From contig CANNLO010000196.1 in the NCBI GenBank assembly GCA_947505055.1, positions 1 through 8,434 of the forward strand: a stretch of 8,434 bases of DNA. Direction: 5' to 3'. Every line of letters begins with the position of its first letter. Within the stretch, counting starts at the first letter, position 1. A program made the position numbers and the translations under genes. Of this stretch, positions 6,335-8,434 are shown in pieces. Origin of the DNA: Methylococcaceae bacterium. GTDB lineage: Bacteria; Pseudomonadota; Gammaproteobacteria; Methylococcales; Methylomonadaceae. A model generated the notes under the pieces. The model saw only the letters and a program-made list of their open reading frames with translations. It had not been told where the DNA came from and ran no database searches.

Positions 6335-6916
6335 TTATTCTCCTTGCCGGAAGTCACTCCGATCTCTTATTTTTTTCGCCGGATTTCCTGCATAGACGGA
6401 ATATGGCTCGACATCCCGAAGCACGACAGAACCAGCTCCAACAATGGATCCATCACCAATATTTACCCCGTCCAGAATAGTGGTGTTGCAGCCGAGCCAA
6501 ACATCATCACCGATACGTATTCCTTTTGATTTTGCATTTTGATTTACCATTGGAATGCCATTTACTTCCATTCCATGATTACCTGCCATAATACAAACAT
6601 TGGGGCCAGACATAAAGAAACGTCCTATATGAATATCACCATAGAAATAATTATTGTGGCCTATGTGCGAATGTTCTCCTATGAGAATATCAATGGCTTG
6701 GAATCTTACATAATTGCCAATAAGCACATTTTTGCCAAGTTCTACCCTTCGGTAACCGTGACACTGGAAGCCGACTCCAAAGCAACTGGTGAAAAAGAAC
6801 CGTCTAAAAACGAAAAATCTTGCCAAAGTATAAATATTAGATGGTAACAAACGAATAGTTAGCCACCATAAGGCTCGTTTAATTCTTTTCGCTACATTTA
6901 ATAAACCGTTTTTCAT
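6335..6916 (-). CDS. Left-handed beta-helix (hexapeptide-repeat) O-acetyltransferase
   Basis: The 193-residue product has a basic, partly hydrophobic N-terminal region (about 1-45) followed by hexapeptide turns typical of left-handed beta-helix acyltransferases: VELGKNVLIGNYV (58-70), ILIGEHSHIGHNN (77-89), IRIGDDVWLGCNTTI (134-148) and VNIGDGSIVGAGSVV (151-165). AGNHGM (111-116) contains the likely catalytic His114, and YAGNPAKKIR (175-184) is the family's C-terminal signature. It should transfer acetyl from acetyl-CoA to a sugar hydroxyl of the repeat unit as a trimer in the cytoplasm. The family resembles WbbJ/maltose acetyltransferase-type enzymes. The ATG is preceded by TATATATACCCCCA, with no purine-rich ribosome binding site, so initiation may be weak or rely on the flippase gene 31 bases upstream. 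Confidence 0.9.
   Translation of the reverse strand: MKNGLLNVAKRIKRALWWLTIRLLPSNIYTLARFFVFRRFFFTSCFGVGFQCHGYRRVELGKNVLIGNYVRFQAIDILIGEHSHIGHNNYFYGDIHIGRFFMSGPNVCIMAGNHGMEVNGIPMVNQNAKSKGIRIGDDVWLGCNTTILDGVNIGDGSIVGAGSVVLRDVEPYSVYAGNPAKKIRDRSDFRQGE
6340..6345 (-). promoter_or_regulatory. Ribosome binding site of the SAM methyltransferase
   Basis: AAGGAG on the minus strand, six bases before ATG 6331-6333 and embedded in the last codons of the acetyltransferase gene. It selects the short start and couples the two genes. Confidence 0.75.
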
Positions 6917-6947
6917 TGGGGGTATATATAAATAAAGAAGCTCAATT

Positions 6948-8234
6948 TCAAATTACTTTGCACGCCCCCTCCTCACATTTTAACCAGCCAAAACTAAGTA
7001 ACATACCACCTACGTTCATTATAAACCAACCGAATGCAGCACCAACCAAGCCGTATTGGGAAACTAAGATCGGGGTGAATATTACTGATAAAATAAGAGC
7101 AAGTGCGTTTGAGAATATTGCTTTATTAGCCTTTCCGTTAGCCAGCCAGATCAAATAGCCAACATTCCAGATTGCATGCATAGTAGTTCCTGCTAATAAT
7201 ACAGATAAGGGTAAATAAATGAACGAAACTGCCTCTGAGTTATTTAACCATACTCCCAATAGCCAGCGTCCGAATATAAAAAAAATAGCACTTACTCCTA
7301 TCATTATTAAGACTACTATTCCCGTTAGTTTCGCAGAAAACAATCTCAACGCTCGAGGATTATTATGCAGATTGATAATTTGTGGTAAAGCGGCATTCAT
7401 AATTGGATAAATGAGCTGAAGTACTCCTATGGCGACAGACCATGCAACTGTATAATAACCAAAAATATCCACATTTACCATTTTACTAAGAATAATCTTG
7501 TCCATTTGAATGGTAAGTGCCCCAAGTAGGGTCGCACCGGACATGCCAAGCACCAAGGGTAACATTTGACAAATATCTTTTTTACTCCAAGTAACCTCAG
7601 CACGACCTACGCCAAAGGATCGCCAAGCCATCACGGCACGCAATAAAGTTTCCAGCAACGTTACAGCGGTAATCCACTCTAGGTATGCCAATAATGATGG
7701 CCATATAGATACAATTACCACGCCGCCGACATGTTTTAGCAATACGCTCACGACCATGATCACATTCAACGTTACTTGCGCTTGCGCACCGAATAATGCA
7801 CTTCGATAAAGTGAGCCCGGAAATTGGGCGGCAAAAATTGCAGCAGCTCCATAGACAGCCAGTCGTCCAGTTTCTAGTGGCAAACTGTCAAGTTTTAGCC
7901 AGTTTCGAGATAAGGTGTCGGCAAGTATTAACATTACGCACAAGGCAAGCAAAGCAAGCAACCAATATATTTTTTCGAAGCTGAGCAATATTGTTGCTGC
8001 ACGTCGACGCTCGATATATGTGTCGTTCAAACGCAGGGTAAATTCACGAAGGAGGGATTGGCTCATGCCCGCATCCAACAAGCCAAGCATTGCTTGCAAC
8101 ATGACTATAAAACCAATCAAACCGAACTGTTTTGGGCCAAGTGCCGCCAAATACCAAGGTAAAGCGAGCATTGGTGCCAGGGCAGTTGTTCCCGCGCCAA
8201 GGTAGTTAGCAAGAATATTCTTTTTTAGCGTCAT
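6948..8234 (-). CDS. wzx: Oligosaccharide flippase, Wzx-like (MOP/polysaccharide transporter family)
   Basis: The 428-residue product is hydrophobic throughout, with about twelve predicted membrane segments, the first near residues 8-33. It has features of the polysaccharide-transport branch of the MOP superfamily: LGPKQFGLIGF near the start, LLDAGMSQSLLREF after the second segment, QMDKIILSKMVNVDIFGYYTVAWSV in the middle and a C-terminal helix-rich half. Length is normal for Wzx (about 400-480). It would flip undecaprenyl-linked repeat units from the cytoplasmic to the periplasmic face of the inner membrane. Sequence divergence in this family means the symbol rests on class and context. ATG 8232-8234 is preceded by GGAG 11 bases upstream. 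It is the first gene of the operon inside the window. Confidence 0.87.
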   Translation of the reverse strand: MTLKKNILANYLGAGTTALAPMLALPWYLAALGPKQFGLIGFIVMLQAMLGLLDAGMSQSLLREFTLRLNDTYIERRRAATILLSFEKIYWLLALLALCVMLILADTLSRNWLKLDSLPLETGRLAVYGAAAIFAAQFPGSLYRSALFGAQAQVTLNVIMVVSVLLKHVGGVVIVSIWPSLLAYLEWITAVTLLETLLRAVMAWRSFGVGRAEVTWSKKDICQMLPLVLGMSGATLLGALTIQMDKIILSKMVNVDIFGYYTVAWSVAIGVLQLIYPIMNAALPQIINLHNNPRALRLFSAKLTGIVVLIMIGVSAIFFIFGRWLLGVWLNNSEAVSFIYLPLSVLLAGTTMHAIWNVGYLIWLANGKANKAIFSNALALILSVIFTPILVSQYGLVGAAFGWFIMNVGGMLLSFGWLKCEEGACKVI

Positions 8235-8245
8235 TCTTAAAAGTT

Positions 8246-8249
8246 CTCC
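8246..8249 (-). promoter_or_regulatory. Likely ribosome binding site of the flippase
   Basis: GGAG on the minus strand with an 11-base spacer to ATG 8232-8234, somewhat longer than ideal. It directly abuts the T-tract of the repeat at 8250-8297. Confidence 0.4.
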
Positions 8250-8297
8250 AAAAAAAAGGGGTCACAAAAAAAAAGGGGACAGACCCCAAGACCCCAA
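8250..8297 (-). repeat. G/C-box repeat with two T-tracts, possible terminator or dispersed repeat
   Basis: On the minus strand the order is TTGGGGTC twice in tandem (8282-8297), then TGTCCCC with nine T, then GTGACCCC with eight T. GGGGTCTGTCCCC can form a short hairpin followed by T9. GGGGTC (8282-8287 or 8290-8295) can also pair with GACCCC (8258-8263), followed by T8. Both have the form of an intrinsic terminator for transcripts heading into the flippase gene. From memory, GGGGTC/GACCCC boxes with A/T runs are a common dispersed (REP-like) repeat in environmental proteobacteria, so it may be a repeat rather than a regulated terminator. Confidence 0.55.
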
Positions 8298-8434
8298 TAC
8301 TCCCAATGACAAAAGCATCTTCAGGCACTTCCCTAGCGCGTCTAGACAATGCAGCATAAGCTTCTGCCCAAGCAATTCGACACACTGCAACTGCCTCAGC
8401 TTCCTGTAACTGTACTTTTAATCTTCACTACCCG

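Larger units (their letters stand above)
8206..8424 (-). other. Unrecognised open stretch upstream of the flippase, possible gene remnant
   Basis: After a TGA at 8425-8427 the minus strand stays open for 72 codons: AGA TTA AAA at 8416-8424, then LQEAEAVAVCRIAWAEAY, then REVPEDAFVIG. It then enters the G/C-box repeat (GVLGSVPFFF) and overlaps the flippase start. The Ala/Glu-rich amphipathic first half looks like real protein, but there is no ATG, no ribosome binding site, and the end is formed by the repeat. It may be the end of a decayed gene into which the repeat inserted. I do not recognise a family. Confidence 0.25.

Noticed and set aside
6036..6529. Plus-strand open frames opposite the methyltransferase and acetyltransferase genes
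   Set aside because: They are shadows of strongly conserved minus-strand genes, and their translations resemble no protein family.
7915..8205. 96-residue plus-strand frame opposite the flippase
   Set aside because: It is antisense to the flippase, has low-complexity composition and no ribosome binding site.
1..8434. CRISPR array, tRNA, rRNA or toxin-antitoxin system
   Set aside because: I saw no regularly spaced repeats, no tRNA-like cloverleaf or rRNA sequence, and no recognisable toxin-antitoxin pair.

Overview
This is an AT-rich bacterial window, most likely from a Gram-negative proteobacterium. The clues are a Wzx-type flippase, glycosyltransferases, a GT11 fucosyltransferase, an IS5-type transposase start, and a small integrase of a kind I associate with beta/gammaproteobacteria. 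The sequence alone does not fix the genus. The main content is the distal part of a cell-surface polysaccharide (O-antigen or capsule/EPS) gene cluster, all on the minus strand.

Right to left, in the direction of transcription, the layout is as follows. At 8250-8297 a G/C-box repeat with two T-tracts looks like a dispersed repeat or terminator. Next come a lipid-linked oligosaccharide flippase (6948-8234), a left-handed beta-helix acetyltransferase (6335-6916) and a SAM-dependent methyltransferase (5614-6333). These are followed by a badly broken FkbM-type methyltransferase (4870-5597), an alpha-1,2-fucosyltransferase-like GT11 enzyme (3971-4849), a nucleotide-sugar epimerase/dehydratase (3039-3974) and a family 2 glycosyltransferase (1959-3035). 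The genes are separated by about 30 bases or less, or overlap by a few, so they form one operon. Just past the last intact gene, 1830-1928 holds the N-terminus of a further family 2 glycosyltransferase that breaks down after about 20-30 residues, so the operon was once longer.

The stretch 1343-1829 is AT-rich and has no recognisable gene; its clearest structure is a 13-bp perfect hairpin at 1456-1494. A separate minus-strand class I methyltransferase follows at 716-1342. Its stop codon overlaps the stop of a convergent, N-terminally degraded tyrosine recombinase (288-719). The left edge holds the frameshifted start of an IS5-family transposase (1-177). The left quarter is therefore mobile-element and gene debris marking the cluster edge.

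Working together, the intact genes would add sugars, including a fucose or similar residue, to a lipid-linked repeat unit, decorate it with acetyl and possibly methyl groups, and flip it across the inner membrane. No Wzy polymerase, chain-length regulator, GDP-fucose synthesis gene or initiating transferase is visible here. I found no new defence or regulatory system. The most notable content is localised decay inside an otherwise intact operon: five separable lesions in the FkbM gene, one of them at the arm of a quasi-palindrome.
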